Source of the DNA: Methanolobus sp. ZRKC5
GTDB lineage: Archaea; Halobacteriota; Methanosarcinia; Methanosarcinales; Methanosarcinaceae
Reading direction: 5' to 3'
NCBI RefSeq assembly: GCF_038446525.1
Contig: NZ_CP151792.1
Location: 744,001-808,000, forward strand
DNA: 64,000 bases
Shown piece by piece: positions 7,469-16,217 of the stretch (the stretch's first letter is position 1; each line of letters starts with the position of its first letter). The position numbers and the translations under genes are program-made. The notes under the pieces were generated by a model. That model saw only the letters and a program-made list of their open reading frames with translations, was not told the DNA's origin and ran no database searches.

Positions 7469-8569
7469 ATGATACTTGTGAACAGAAATACAATTGTTGA
7501 GAATATAAACCAAGAATGTATGGAAATTTCAAAAACAAGTAAAGAAGCATCCATTGGTAAGAAATCTGGAGAAATATTCTCTTGTGTTAATGCGTCAAAA
7601 GGGAACGGATGCGCAGCCAATGAAGAGTGTTCCAGATGTATTTTCCATACTGCTGCGATAGAGACATTCAAAACACGAAAGAACATCCATAAAAGAGAAG
7701 GAACCACCACAATTAAGTTACCCAACAGTGTACAACTTGAACAGAACGTACTAGTCTCAACTGCCTATATCGACATATATGATGATGAAAAAGTAATCCT
7801 CAGTGTTGAGCACATAACAGAGAGAAAAAGAGCAGAGAAAGCAATGCTCATGTCTAAAATGGAAGCTGAAGAAGCAAATCGAACAAAAAGTGAATTCCTT
7901 GCAACCATGAGTCATGAACTGAGGACACCACTGAATGCTGTTATCGGCTATTCGGACATGTTACAGGAAAATATTTTTGGAGAACTGAACGTAAAGCAAA
8001 AGAGATTCGCAAGCCACATATCAACAAGTGGAAAGCATCTGCTGGAGCTAATCAATGACATCCTGGACCTTTCAAAAGTAGAGGCAGGGAAAATTGAGCT
8101 GCACTTTGAGGAATTTGATGCCAATGAAGTCATGAGAAATGTGTGCAACATTACCAGTCCCCTTGCCAGGAAAAAGCATATAGATATCGAGTTCTTGACA
8201 TCAAAAAGCCTGAAGATACACGCAGACAAGACCAGGTTTAAGCAAATACTTTACAACCTCATAAGCAATGCTATAAAATTTACTCAGGAAAGGGGCCATA
8301 TAGAGATTGTTGCAGCTGTTGAAGATGATATGTTGAAACTATCTGTAATCGATAATGGTATAGGAATGAACGAAGATGAACAAAGTAAACTTTTTACTCC
8401 ATTCTACCAGGCAGATTCCTCCATTTCAAGAAAATACCAGGGTACAGGACTTGGACTGTCAATTGCCAAACAAATGGTAGAATTACATGATGGTAAAATA
8501 GAAGTAGAAAGTAAAGCTGGCAAAGGTAGCACTTTCACTTTAAATATACCTGTCAGTCAAAATATTTAA
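7469..8569 (+). CDS. Histidine kinase core (PAS-HisKA-HATPase) of the disrupted gene
   Basis: The 366-residue frame holds a PAS domain with a cysteine cluster (CVNASKGNGCAANEEC, then SRC), a HisKA dimerisation helix with the phospho-acceptor H-box (ATMSHELRTPLNAVIGY), and an ATPase domain with N-box (NLISNAIKF), G1 (DNGIGM) and G2 (GTGLGLSIAKQM). All catalytic boxes are intact, so the piece could still autophosphorylate if translated. The ancestral frame continues upstream to 7406 (ELELKKQAKLLDTIFDLAP) before it meets MITE B, and no ATG precedes 7469. No response regulator is directly adjacent; the nearest is at 12.6 kb. Confidence 0.85.
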   Translation: MILVNRNTIVENINQECMEISKTSKEASIGKKSGEIFSCVNASKGNGCAANEECSRCIFHTAAIETFKTRKNIHKREGTTTIKLPNSVQLEQNVLVSTAYIDIYDDEKVILSVEHITERKRAEKAMLMSKMEAEEANRTKSEFLATMSHELRTPLNAVIGYSDMLQENIFGELNVKQKRFASHISTSGKHLLELINDILDLSKVEAGKIELHFEEFDANEVMRNVCNITSPLARKKHIDIEFLTSKSLKIHADKTRFKQILYNLISNAIKFTQERGHIEIVAAVEDDMLKLSVIDNGIGMNEDEQSKLFTPFYQADSSISRKYQGTGLGLSIAKQMVELHDGKIEVESKAGKGSTFTLNIPVSQNI

Positions 8570-8572
8570 AAA

Positions 8573-8592
8573 GATGGTCAAATAAAACCATC
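8573..8592. terminator. Bidirectional hairpin between kinase and oxidoreductase genes
   Basis: GATGGT at 8573-8578 pairs with ACCATC at 8587-8592 around an A-rich loop, between two convergent genes whose stops are 8 bp apart. It overlaps the stop codon of the minus-strand gene. A shared terminator is the simplest reading. Confidence 0.4.
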
Positions 8593-9432
8593 TATCAATT
8601 CTTCCACTAATTCTGTTTTTGGAGTATTCTTATAGAGAGGACCCTGAACGAGAACATCAAGGTAGTCCTCAAAACTTGGCTTTTCATTCACATAGAAAAC
8701 ACCCAGAGGAATCTTATCGCCCCATTCAAGCGATTTCTCAAAAGCCCTCACCCGGTCATTTAACTCATAGCCGGACTCATTCATTTCATAAACTCTTTCA
8801 GAGTACCACTTAAAAGTATTCAGCTTGTTGAAAGAAACACATGGCTGAAGCACATCAACAAGAGAAAGACCTTTGTGCTCTATGGCTTTTTCAATAAGTT
8901 TGGAAAGGTGGGAGATATTACCAGCATACCCACGGCTTACAAACGAACAATCCAGCGATATTGCCAGAGACAACGGATTGAGCGGCATGTTGAACACCCC
9001 ATGTGTCTGAACCTTAGTTTTCATACCGATCTCACTTGTGGGTGATGCCTGCCCTTTTGTAAGTCCATATATCTGGTTGTCATGTACTATCATAGTAATA
9101 TCAGGATTCCTGCGAACAGTGTGCAGGAAGTGGTTACCCCCTTCACCATAACAATCCCCATCCCCGGTGACAGCAAGAACTGTCATTTCATGGTTGGCAA
9201 TCTTAGCCCCTGTTGCAGGTGGCAATGAGCGACCATGTAGTCCGTTAAATGCATTACATTTCAGATAATGAGGGAGCTTACTTGACTGACCAATCCCTGA
9301 AGCTATGAATACCTCGTGAGGCGAACGCCCCAGGTTCACAAGTGCCTGTTTAATGGCTTTAAGGATACCAAAATTACCACATCCCGGACACCATGCTGTT
9401 TCAAATTTCCCATAATCTTCTATACTGACCAT
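8578..9432 (-). CDS. 2-oxoacid:ferredoxin oxidoreductase, beta subunit (TPP-binding)
   Basis: The 284-residue product has the thiamine-diphosphate-binding beta-subunit layout: WCPGCGNFGILKA near residue 14 and VTGDGDCYGEGGNH near residue 88, the GDG magnesium/TPP motif. With the alpha-gamma subunit directly upstream it would oxidatively decarboxylate a 2-oxoacid to an acyl-CoA, reducing ferredoxin. A GGGGTGATC site precedes the ATG, which abuts the stop of the upstream gene, so translation is coupled. The two-subunit form resembles broad-range archaeal enzymes and KorAB. Substrate (2-oxoglutarate, pyruvate or branched-chain acids) cannot be decided from sequence alone. Confidence 0.88.
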   Translation of the reverse strand: MVSIEDYGKFETAWCPGCGNFGILKAIKQALVNLGRSPHEVFIASGIGQSSKLPHYLKCNAFNGLHGRSLPPATGAKIANHEMTVLAVTGDGDCYGEGGNHFLHTVRRNPDITMIVHDNQIYGLTKGQASPTSEIGMKTKVQTHGVFNMPLNPLSLAISLDCSFVSRGYAGNISHLSKLIEKAIEHKGLSLVDVLQPCVSFNKLNTFKWYSERVYEMNESGYELNDRVRAFEKSLEWGDKIPLGVFYVNEKPSFEDYLDVLVQGPLYKNTPKTELVEELIDGFI

Positions 9433-11160
9433 TCAGATCACCCCTTTTTCTTTAAGAGCAGCAATTATGAATTCCGGACTGAAGGGCTTACCATCATACC
9501 TGAGTATGTGTTCTGTGACATTTATGTCGGCATCCACTTTCAAAAGGCGTGAAAACTGCCCGGTAGAATTATTTTCAACACAAACAGTCTTTTTGGCTTT
9601 TGCAAGTAATTTTTTGGTGGGCTCAACAGGAATCGGATGTATATGAGTGAAATAAACAAGATTTACAGACTTCCCCCCATCATTTAAGATGTCCACGACC
9701 TCTGCAAGTGAGCCATATGTGGAACCCCATCCCATCAACGAAATAGATGCATCCGAGCTACCATATACTTTTGCCTCCGGCATCTCCTCCCTAAGCACTT
9801 CCAGTTTTTTCATACGTTTATCATTCATCTTGATACGGTTGACAGGATCTTCATTGATGTGGCCGAACTCATCATGTTCATCGCTGTCAGCGACAACAAG
9901 TACACCTTCCTGTCCTGGAAGGGCACGGGGGGAAATTCCAAGTGGAGTGAGTTTGTAACGCTTGTATTCTTCCTTCTTCGTCCTTAGTTCCTGATCAGAC
10001 AGAAGATGCCTTTCAACTAGCACTTTTGAAGTATCGAACCTTGGACATGTGAACAGAGAATCTGCCAGATACTGGTCACTCATGACAAAAACAGGTATCT
10101 GGTATTTGTCTGCAATGTTAAAAGCTTCCGTAGTGAGATAGAAGCATTCTTCTGGCGTACCTGGTGCAAGGATACAACGTGGGAACTCACCCTGAGCAGC
10201 ATTAAGGACAAACTGGAGATCACCTTGCTCAGTCATAGTAGGAAGGCCCGTGGCAGGCCCTGGGCGCTGGCAGAGGAAAATAACGGCAGGTGTTTCTGTG
10301 ATACTGGCAAGCCCAAGAGCTTCAGTCATCAGGGAAAAACCACCTCCTGAAGTAGTTGTCATCGAGCGGGCACCTGCAAAGGATGCTCCAAGGATCATAT
10401 TCAATGCTGCAATTTCATCTTCGGCCTGCTCAACTACAACGTTGAATTTGTCTGCGTTTGCAGCCACATAGGTCATTACACCGGTAGAAGGAGTCATCGG
10501 ATAAGCTGCAAGGAACTGTACACCGGCTGCAAGGGCACCAAGGCCTACGGCCTCATTTCCATTAACAAGCATCATCTCCTCTTTTTTCCCGGGATCACTA
10601 ACTTCAAACTTACAGCCACCAGGATAATTCTCTTTGACATAATTGTAACCTGCACGTGCTGCGTCGATATTATTTTGTATTACCCCATCGCCTTTCTTTT
10701 TGAAGGCTGCTTTTAGTATAAATTCGAGATTTGACAGCTCAAGACACAACAGACCAATGACCGCCCCCATAGAAACAGAGTTTGAGTATATTTTATCGCC
10801 ACAGACATCTTTGGCTATCTTTAGCATTGGAACATGAAATATAGAATCTGCATTTTCTTTGACATCAATTACATCCGAATCAACAACTACTACACCTTCT
10901 TTCAATTCAGACATATGCTGGGTGATGGACTCACCATCCAAAGCCAATAGGATATCTACAGTTTCGGTCATTGCAAAAACAGGAGAATCACTTATGCGTA
11001 TCTGGAAAGTGTTATGTCCCCCCCGTACTCTGGAAAGATAGTACTGTGTTGCAAAAACATGGAACCCACTTTTTTTCAATGTCTTGGCTAAAGCCATACC
11101 GGTGGTTTGCAGCCCCTGACCTGCTGCACCCCCTATTTTCAAATTTAGATCAATATTCAC
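9433..11160 (-). CDS. 2-oxoacid:ferredoxin oxidoreductase, fused gamma-alpha subunit
   Basis: The 575-residue protein fuses a gamma domain (residues about 1-180, opening with KIGGAAGQGLQTTGMALA) to an alpha domain (about 195-575). The alpha domain carries AAYPMTPSTG, a variant of the YPITPST substrate-binding signature. The start is GTG at 11160, preceded by AGGGGAT. It works with the beta subunit encoded immediately downstream. No delta (ferredoxin) subunit gene is nearby, as expected for the two-subunit class. The genes form their own minus-strand transcription unit between two plus-strand signalling regions. Confidence 0.88.
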   Translation of the reverse strand: MNIDLNLKIGGAAGQGLQTTGMALAKTLKKSGFHVFATQYYLSRVRGGHNTFQIRISDSPVFAMTETVDILLALDGESITQHMSELKEGVVVVDSDVIDVKENADSIFHVPMLKIAKDVCGDKIYSNSVSMGAVIGLLCLELSNLEFILKAAFKKKGDGVIQNNIDAARAGYNYVKENYPGGCKFEVSDPGKKEEMMLVNGNEAVGLGALAAGVQFLAAYPMTPSTGVMTYVAANADKFNVVVEQAEDEIAALNMILGASFAGARSMTTTSGGGFSLMTEALGLASITETPAVIFLCQRPGPATGLPTMTEQGDLQFVLNAAQGEFPRCILAPGTPEECFYLTTEAFNIADKYQIPVFVMSDQYLADSLFTCPRFDTSKVLVERHLLSDQELRTKKEEYKRYKLTPLGISPRALPGQEGVLVVADSDEHDEFGHINEDPVNRIKMNDKRMKKLEVLREEMPEAKVYGSSDASISLMGWGSTYGSLAEVVDILNDGGKSVNLVYFTHIHPIPVEPTKKLLAKAKKTVCVENNSTGQFSRLLKVDADINVTEHILRYDGKPFSPEFIIAALKEKGVI

Positions 11161-11552
11161 GATTATCCCCTTTTATTTTCCGTGCATTAAATAAGATAGG
11201 TAACACCCTAAGACGACATTGTAAGATAGGATATTTGCCATATGAAGCCAAATCAATGCCTTACTTGAATTCTACCCGTAAGGATAGAAATGAATGTCTA
11301 ATCCCCCTTTTATTTTTTGGACTGAATCTATAAATATTATTCGTAAACAGGACCCAAATAAAATCTAAATGAAAAATAATCAGACCTTTAACTAAAAATA
11401 AGAATGTTAAACTAATAAATCACACAAGCTATCCACGAGAAAAGGGAATAAATGTATAACTAATGAACAAGAATATATTTATATAATATATTACCATTAA
11501 TAATATATAAATTTGTGAAAAATAGATAGTATTCAGGCCTAGCGTGATATAA
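11161..11552. other. AT-rich divergent intergenic region
   Basis: This 392-bp region separates the oxidoreductase operon from the KaiC-like gene. It is very AT-rich, and the part nearest the KaiC-like gene (11470-11512) has several overlapping TATA-like stretches such as ATATATAA. I see no ORF, RNA gene or convincing palindrome in it. Confidence 0.5.
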
Positions 11553-12350
11553 ATGGAAAGAATGCCCACAGGAATAGCGAATCTGGATAAAAAGATCAGC
11601 GGTGGTTATCCCAAAGGAAAAGGAATCCTCATTACCGGAGTACCTGGTGCTGGTAAGACCATATTTGGATTACATTTTCTGCATAAATCATGCATGGATG
11701 GGAAAAAGTGCATAATGGTGGCAACCGAAGAAACACCTGAAGACCTTTTAGAGCAGGCAGCAATGCTTGGTCTTGGCCTTGAATCATTCATAGAGAAAGG
11801 TCTGCTTCAAATTAAACAGGTTATAGAGTACAGAATCAGGGCTATTGCAAGAGAAGCTCATCTGATAGATGATTTCAGTGATACTGAAATACAAATCATA
11901 GAAGAAACCCAGCTTGACAGATCAATCAGACCTGACCAGGAAGGGTTCAATATTGAAGAAATAGACATTATTGATCTTGTAAGACTTATATCTGAAAATG
12001 CTGATGTGGCAGTCATTGACAATATAGGAGTATTGGCTTTTGGACTTGAAGCTAAAGAGTTCAGAGATAAATTTGATACGATCAATCGTTTACTTGCAAA
12101 ACAAGAGACTACTACTCTATACATTATGGATGAAGCCGCCTATGAGATGACACACAAAATTGCAGATTATTCCACTTACGGAGCTGTCAAATTAATGGTG
12201 AAGGAAAACCCATATACCGGCAAGAATGAGCGTTTCCTGAGTATACCAAAAATGCGAAGTACGAAGATAACCCTTGACATCAACGTATTTGACATCACAT
12301 CTGCAGGTATAAGCCTAAAAGGATCGAAGGGTAAATTAGTAGAACTCTAA
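11553..12350 (+). CDS. KaiC-like RecA-superfamily ATPase (single domain)
   Basis: The 265-residue protein has one KaiC domain. The Walker A motif GVPGAGKT sits at residues 29-36, preceded by the family opening MPTGIANLDKKISGG. A Walker B-like strand is seen as VAVIDNIGVLAF. The acidic insert between about 95 and 135 (DDFSDTEIQIIEE and following) is longer than usual. Archaeal single KaiC domains commonly act in signal-transduction neighbourhoods. Here the next gene encodes a response regulator and a multi-PAS kinase lies 3 kb upstream. No circadian role should be assumed, since kaiA and kaiB are absent. Confidence 0.85.
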   Translation: MERMPTGIANLDKKISGGYPKGKGILITGVPGAGKTIFGLHFLHKSCMDGKKCIMVATEETPEDLLEQAAMLGLGLESFIEKGLLQIKQVIEYRIRAIAREAHLIDDFSDTEIQIIEETQLDRSIRPDQEGFNIEEIDIIDLVRLISENADVAVIDNIGVLAFGLEAKEFRDKFDTINRLLAKQETTTLYIMDEAAYEMTHKIADYSTYGAVKLMVKENPYTGKNERFLSIPKMRSTKITLDINVFDITSAGISLKGSKGKLVEL

Positions 12351-12555
12351 AATTACCAGAGGACATCCTTACTTTTTTTAACAATTGGCTGAAAAGATGC
12401 ATAGTGGGAACTTTGAATTTTCTATAAAAATACCATGATAGGAAACAGTGCCATCATGTATATATAATAAAAATCATAATATATAATTAAATATTAAACA
12501 AACCTACATCATTCAATCAAAAACTTATCAAATAAGGCATCAAGGAGTTTTTACC

Positions 12556-13419
12556 ATCACACCTTCCACCACTGATCCAAAAATACTCATCGTCGATGAT
12601 GAGATAATGAATATAGAATTGCTTAAGGCATATCTTGAAGAAGAATATGCAGTTATCTCAGCCACAAATGGAAATGAGGCGCTTAAACTAGTGGGTGAAG
12701 ATGAACCTGATGTGATCCTTCTTGATGTAATGATGCCTGATATTAATGGTTACCAGGTATGTGAAATTCTCAAAGGGGATCCAAGAACCCAATTCATACC
12801 TGTTATTATGGTAACGGCCCTCTCAGGAAGAGATGACTGGATAGCAGGTATAGAGGCAGGTGCTGACGAATTCCTGACAAAACCAGTTAACAAGATGGAA
12901 CTTTTGACACGCATAAGCTCATTGCTTAAGTTAAAGAATATGCATTATGACCTTCTGACAGAGAGGGATAAACTCAATTTACAAAATAAGATCAGGTCCG
13001 TGCTCACACAGATTATTCCAGTACTCCTGAAAACATTGCCTGGTGAACAAAAAAGTATTGTTATACACCAGATGATAGACATGGTAGTGGAAGCAATTAT
13101 GGAAAATGCAGATTCTGAAAATAAAGTTATGAGCTATGAAGGCATAGGCGATGTCTGCTGCCAGATAATAAACCAGTTGGGAGCTGATTTTAAGTCAGAA
13201 CTGTTATCAGATGAGAATACCATTTTCACAATACAGGGAAATGTCTGCCCATGGGGAAAAGAAGAAGCACAACTAAACCCCATACTATGTACCCTTTCAA
13301 GAGGAATATTCTCAAGAATTGTAGATATTTATGGACAGGATATGGAAGTAGATGTGCTCGAAACCATGGGAAATGGAGACGAGCAATGCATATTCCAGCT
13401 AAATAAAATAGATTACTGA
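12556..13419 (+). CDS. Response regulator with receiver and methanogen-type output domain, non-standard start
   Basis: The receiver domain needs the segment KILIVDDE at 12580-12603, upstream of the first ATG (12607). It then shows the phospho-acceptor in [17 protein letters not shown] and FLTKPV. The only well-placed ribosome site, AAGGAG at 12542-12547, points to codon ATC at 12556, giving [16 protein letters not shown]. The sequence thus suggests an ATC start or an ATG lost by one base change. Starting at 12607 would remove the first strand and the acidic pair. The C-terminal 150 residues ([19 protein letters not shown]) resemble the output domain of methanogen regulators. The 3' end overlaps purE by 7 bp, convergently. 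Confidence 0.75.
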   Translation: MTPSTTDPKILIVDDEIMNIELLKAYLEEEYAVISATNGNEALKLVGEDEPDVILLDVMMPDINGYQVCEILKGDPRTQFIPVIMVTALSGRDDWIAGIEAGADEFLTKPVNKMELLTRISSLLKLKNMHYDLLTERDKLNLQNKIRSVLTQIIPVLLKTLPGEQKSIVIHQMIDMVVEAIMENADSENKVMSYEGIGDVCCQIINQLGADFKSELLSDENTIFTIQGNVCPWGKEEAQLNPILCTLSRGIFSRIVDIYGQDMEVDVLETMGNGDEQCIFQLNKIDY

Positions 13420-13802
13420 ATCAAATCCAGTATTCTTATTGCAAGATAGGCTGCATTCGCCCCATTGTCAACGCCCACACTTGCAACCGGTACACCCGGA
13501 GGCATCTGTGCAGTCGATAGCAGGGCATCAAGACCCATCATCTTTGAGCTTACAGGAACCCCTATTACCGGTTTTTTTGTTTTGGAAGCGATGACACCTG
13601 GCAGTGCAGCAGAAAGACCTGCTATGCCGATGTACACTTTTGAATCATTTTGTGCAACATATTCATCCAGTCTATCAGGATTGCGATGTGCAGATATAAC
13701 CTGAACATCATAAGAATAGTCTGTGCTATCAAGAACACCGGTTACTCTGTTTGCCACGGCCCTGTCTGATTCGGACCCCATTATTATTGCAATATCAACC
13801 AT
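13413..13802 (-). CDS. purE: N5-carboxyaminoimidazole ribonucleotide mutase / AIR carboxylase PurE
   Basis: The 129-residue product contains the PurE active-site signatures MGSESD near residue 9 and SAHRNPDRL near residue 39, and a glycine-rich loop [14 protein letters not shown]. PurE acts in de novo purine synthesis, forming carboxyaminoimidazole ribonucleotide. The protein is shorter than bacterial PurE (about 160) but typical of compact archaeal versions. It is followed on the same transcript side by chorismate mutase and shikimate kinase genes, with 9 bp to the upstream stop. Confidence 0.92.
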   Translation of the reverse strand: MVDIAIIMGSESDRAVANRVTGVLDSTDYSYDVQVISAHRNPDRLDEYVAQNDSKVYIGIAGLSAALPGVIASKTKKPVIGVPVSSKMMGLDALLSTAQMPPGVPVASVGVDNGANAAYLAIRILDLIQ

Positions 13803-13811
13803 TTTCTACTC

Positions 13812-14099
13812 CTAAGGAAGATTACCTTCGCCCCTTAACTCTTGCTGACGTTCTATATTCATACGGATAAGTATGTCGAAGATCTCCTCGACAGCAGAAG
13901 CATCAAGGTTCAATTCGATTGCAGCATCAACTGCACGATCCTGAACTACTGTGTTTTGTGAAGGATCATTAATGTTTATCCTTTCTTTTTTCTTGGCTTC
14001 CAATACCTTTGCAGCCATACCAACCCTTTTATGAATAAGCTGTATGATCTCGCTATCAATCTGTTCTATTTCTTCACGTACTTCTTTGATAGTGGACAT
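13812..14099 (-). CDS. Chorismate mutase, AroQ class
   Basis: A 95-residue all-helical protein with the AroQ pattern: IKEVREEIEQIDSEIIQLI (catalytic Arg on helix 1), then KRVGMAAKVLEAKKK, with INDPSQNTVVQDRAVDAA and a C-terminal helix IRMNIERQQEL. It converts chorismate to prephenate, the entry to phenylalanine and tyrosine. It lies between purE and the shikimate kinase gene and probably forms an aromatic-pathway operon with the latter. A free-standing single-domain form is typical of archaea. Confidence 0.9.
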   Translation of the reverse strand: MSTIKEVREEIEQIDSEIIQLIHKRVGMAAKVLEAKKKERININDPSQNTVVQDRAVDAAIELNLDASAVEEIFDILIRMNIERQQELRGEGNLP

Positions 14100-14126
14100 G
14101 TATTCCCCGCTAATTTAAACTAAGCA

Positions 14127-14990
14127 TTAGATTATACTTGCACCCTTATTATGTATGTTAGTCTTTATCATGGTTCCGCTGGCACCACAGTCATTCCATG
14201 CATCCCCCAGCTCACCAGCCTGATCCGCAGTGACAAGTGCGACATAAGATGGGCCGGTGCCTGAAAGTGAAACACCTTTGACACCTATATCCAGCGCACG
14301 CATCAGAAACTCAGTATCAAAACCAAGTGCACTGCAATAAAGAAAACCATTAAGAGTCATTGCTTTTTCGAAGTCACCTTTCAGGGACAGTTCATATGCA
14401 ATGTCCACCCATGGAGCAATCACACGAGAGCGTGAAACATCAGTGTTAGAACTAAATGATTTTTCATCCGGTGCAAATATCAATACATCATATTCATGTT
14501 CTGTTCTTTGAAGTAACTTCATTTCCCTGTTGTCAGTTACAACAAAGCCTCCGTAAAATGAAGCACATGCGTCATCCAGAGCTCCTGTAATTGTTACTTT
14601 TGCATCAAGAGCAGCCCTCACACCTATTTTTACTGTTTCAAAAGGATCGAGTTCTTTATCAATAGCAGCAAGAGTAGCAAGAACAGATGCGTTTGCTGCA
14701 GCACTACTGCTTTTGAGACCACTTGCAAGAGGGACTTCTGATCTTGTTGTTACAGTCCCACCCATATCAATACCAAAATGCTCAAGTACATAAGATACAG
14801 AATTCTCAATAAGTCTTGTATCTGCATCAGGCATGCCTTCGATTGTTCCATTTATCTCAGATGCATCATCAAAAAGTCTTACATCTGCAAATGTTTTAAG
14901 ATCGATACCAAAAGCCGCACCTTTCCATGTGGCTATTGCGTTGATGACCGTACCAGCACCAAGTGCATAAGCATTTCCTTTTAAGACCAT
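14127..14990 (-). CDS. aroK: Shikimate kinase, archaeal GHMP type
   Basis: The 287-residue protein is a GHMP-family kinase, not the bacterial P-loop shikimate kinase. The GHMP phosphate-binding motif is PLASGLKSSSAAANA near residue 85, and a C-terminal glycine motif GVSLSGTGPSYVAL appears near residue 245. It phosphorylates shikimate with ATP in aromatic amino acid synthesis. The next gene on the strand is chorismate mutase, two steps further in the same pathway, which supports this over homoserine kinase. Confidence 0.92.
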   Translation of the reverse strand: MVLKGNAYALGAGTVINAIATWKGAAFGIDLKTFADVRLFDDASEINGTIEGMPDADTRLIENSVSYVLEHFGIDMGGTVTTRSEVPLASGLKSSSAAANASVLATLAAIDKELDPFETVKIGVRAALDAKVTITGALDDACASFYGGFVVTDNREMKLLQRTEHEYDVLIFAPDEKSFSSNTDVSRSRVIAPWVDIAYELSLKGDFEKAMTLNGFLYCSALGFDTEFLMRALDIGVKGVSLSGTGPSYVALVTADQAGELGDAWNDCGASGTMIKTNIHNKGASII

Positions 14991-15140
14991 TCAATATCCC
15001 TGTAACATTTATAGATTGACAAAGGTGCACCACTGCTTCCAGGCGAACCACTGTATTAATCCATACCAGTACTATAAACTATTAAAGAATAATGTTCAAA
15101 AAAAAAGAAAACAGGGATAACCACTTCCCATTTATACTAA

Positions 15141-15692
15141 TTATGAAAGTATTTGCCCCTTAAGCTTATTGTAGCAATTCCTGTATTTTTTAATAAGTTC
15201 AGGAGTATGGATGTCTTTGTTGTTTGAAAAACAATCATCTATCCTGTCTCCCATATAGCTCCCATTTTCTGAAGATAAAAATTCAAGGAAAAATTTTCGA
15301 TTATGAAAATCCAGAAGAGTATCATTAAATATTCCTTCACATGAACCATAGAACATAAGGATACCATTAGACACAAGACCATAAAACTTTATTTTTTCAT
15401 AAATTTCTCTCTTCATTTGACCTGATGAACTATATGAACTATTATCCTGTAAAGTTACAAGTACACTGAATCCTTTACTTTTCTTTAAACCACACGGTAT
15501 TGTTTCCGGAAAAAGTACATGTGGCGCTAAACCAATCTGTTCGAGGTCATTTATAAGCTCTGATGATCTGGAACCACCCACTACGATCAGGTGATCGATC
15601 ATCTTATCTTCGGCCAACAATTTCACGATCTCTTTCTCAAATTCCGTGCAACCTATTATACTCATCAAAGGAATATCATCATCTCCTGGCAA
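15141..15692 (-). CDS. DUF1638-like protein
   Basis: The 183-residue product resembles DUF1638 proteins of Methanosarcinales. It has an opening strand with IIGCTEFEKEIVKLL, a following DHLIVV segment, and a later SNGILMFYGSCEGIF that matches the conserved Tyr-Gly-x-Cys region. Function is unknown; the family is frequent in methanogens. It is somewhat shorter than usual and its C-terminal third looks diverged. It stands alone, divergent from the fwd operon. Confidence 0.55.
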   Translation of the reverse strand: MPGDDDIPLMSIIGCTEFEKEIVKLLAEDKMIDHLIVVGGSRSSELINDLEQIGLAPHVLFPETIPCGLKKSKGFSVLVTLQDNSSYSSSGQMKREIYEKIKFYGLVSNGILMFYGSCEGIFNDTLLDFHNRKFFLEFLSSENGSYMGDRIDDCFSNNKDIHTPELIKKYRNCYNKLKGQILS

Positions 15693-15791
15693 ACAGTACG
15701 AAATAATTAAAAACAGACAGGTTAAAATAAACTGATATGAACATTATGAAACCCAATAATACACCCCATATAATAAGGGGTTAAGTAGTTG

Positions 15792-15799
15792 TATATAAA
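15792..15799 (+). promoter_or_regulatory. TATA box for the fwd leader transcript (predicted)
   Basis: TATATAAA at 15792-15799 is the clearest archaeal TATA element between the DUF1638-like gene and fwdF. Transcription would start near 15820, giving an untranslated leader of about 400 nt before fwdF at 16218. A closer, unrecognised promoter remains possible. Confidence 0.45.
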
Positions 15800-15829
15800 G
15801 TCACCGAGTACTTTACTGGTTATAACAAT

Positions 15830-15910
15830 ATGGTAGATGTTGCTATGCAGGGGAAAAAACACAACTCTGGAAAATACAATCAACAACGGGTACAAACGAT
15901 ACTTTTATAA
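15830..15910 (+). CDS. Small ORF in the fwd leader (26 codons), doubtful
   Basis: ATG at 15830 opens a 26-residue basic peptide (MVDVAMQGKKHNSGKYNQQR and six more) ending at TAA 15908-15910. It begins about 10 bases after the inferred transcription start, so it could be translated leaderless or as a leader peptide. There is no recognisable family and no good ribosome binding site. Chance is a real alternative. Confidence 0.2.
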   Translation: MVDVAMQGKKHNSGKYNQQRVQTILL

Positions 15911-15916
15911 CAAATA

Positions 15917-15990
15917 CGTGTCACTATAATTACATTCTCCTGTCCATTGGATTCGGAGATCATTAAAGAATAGTGACACGATCATTAAAG
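15917..15990. repeat. Inverted and direct repeats in the fwd leader
   Basis: CGTGTCACTAT at 15917-15927 is the exact reverse complement of ATAGTGACACG at 15970-15980, with 42 bases between. Interlaced with it, GATCATTAAAG occurs at 15958-15968 and 15980-15990, 22 bp apart, about two helical turns. Together they could form an RNA stem or a set of regulator sites controlling fwdFACDB. The rest of the 525-bp gap shows only a CCCC/GGGG hairpin at 15764-15780. Confidence 0.6.
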
Positions 15991-16217
15991 TCAAGATTGT
16001 AAGCAGGCTAACCTAAATGGCTTTTTGCCTGAAAGGAAAAGTTTGTTGAAAAAGGCGTATTCATGCCGCAAACACATTAAAGTGCTAAACTGAAAAATGT
16101 TCTTTAGCAAACATCAGTATCATATCTGCAATTAATTTGTAGAACTGGTGCATATAATTAACAGGACATCGACCTGAAAGCATTTGTATTCACAGGCAGG
16201 ATTACGGAGAAGATCAG

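Larger units (their letters stand above)
5490..8569 (+). pseudogene. Multi-PAS sensor histidine kinase split by two MITEs
   Basis: Three consecutive reading frames (5490-5835, 6038-7203, 7406-8569) become one frame of 2676 bp, or 891 residues, when 5836-6037 and 7204-7405 are removed. The rebuilt order is pseudo-receiver, three PAS domains, a cysteine-rich fourth PAS domain, HisKA and HATPase. The joints read YKIK-EAVSSGK and RKIN-ELELKKQ with no lost or gained base. Without excision the middle piece lacks its own start, and the kinase core would need to begin at the internal ATG 7469. The gene is therefore a recent insertional pseudogene, or possibly now a set of separate proteins. Confidence 0.9.
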
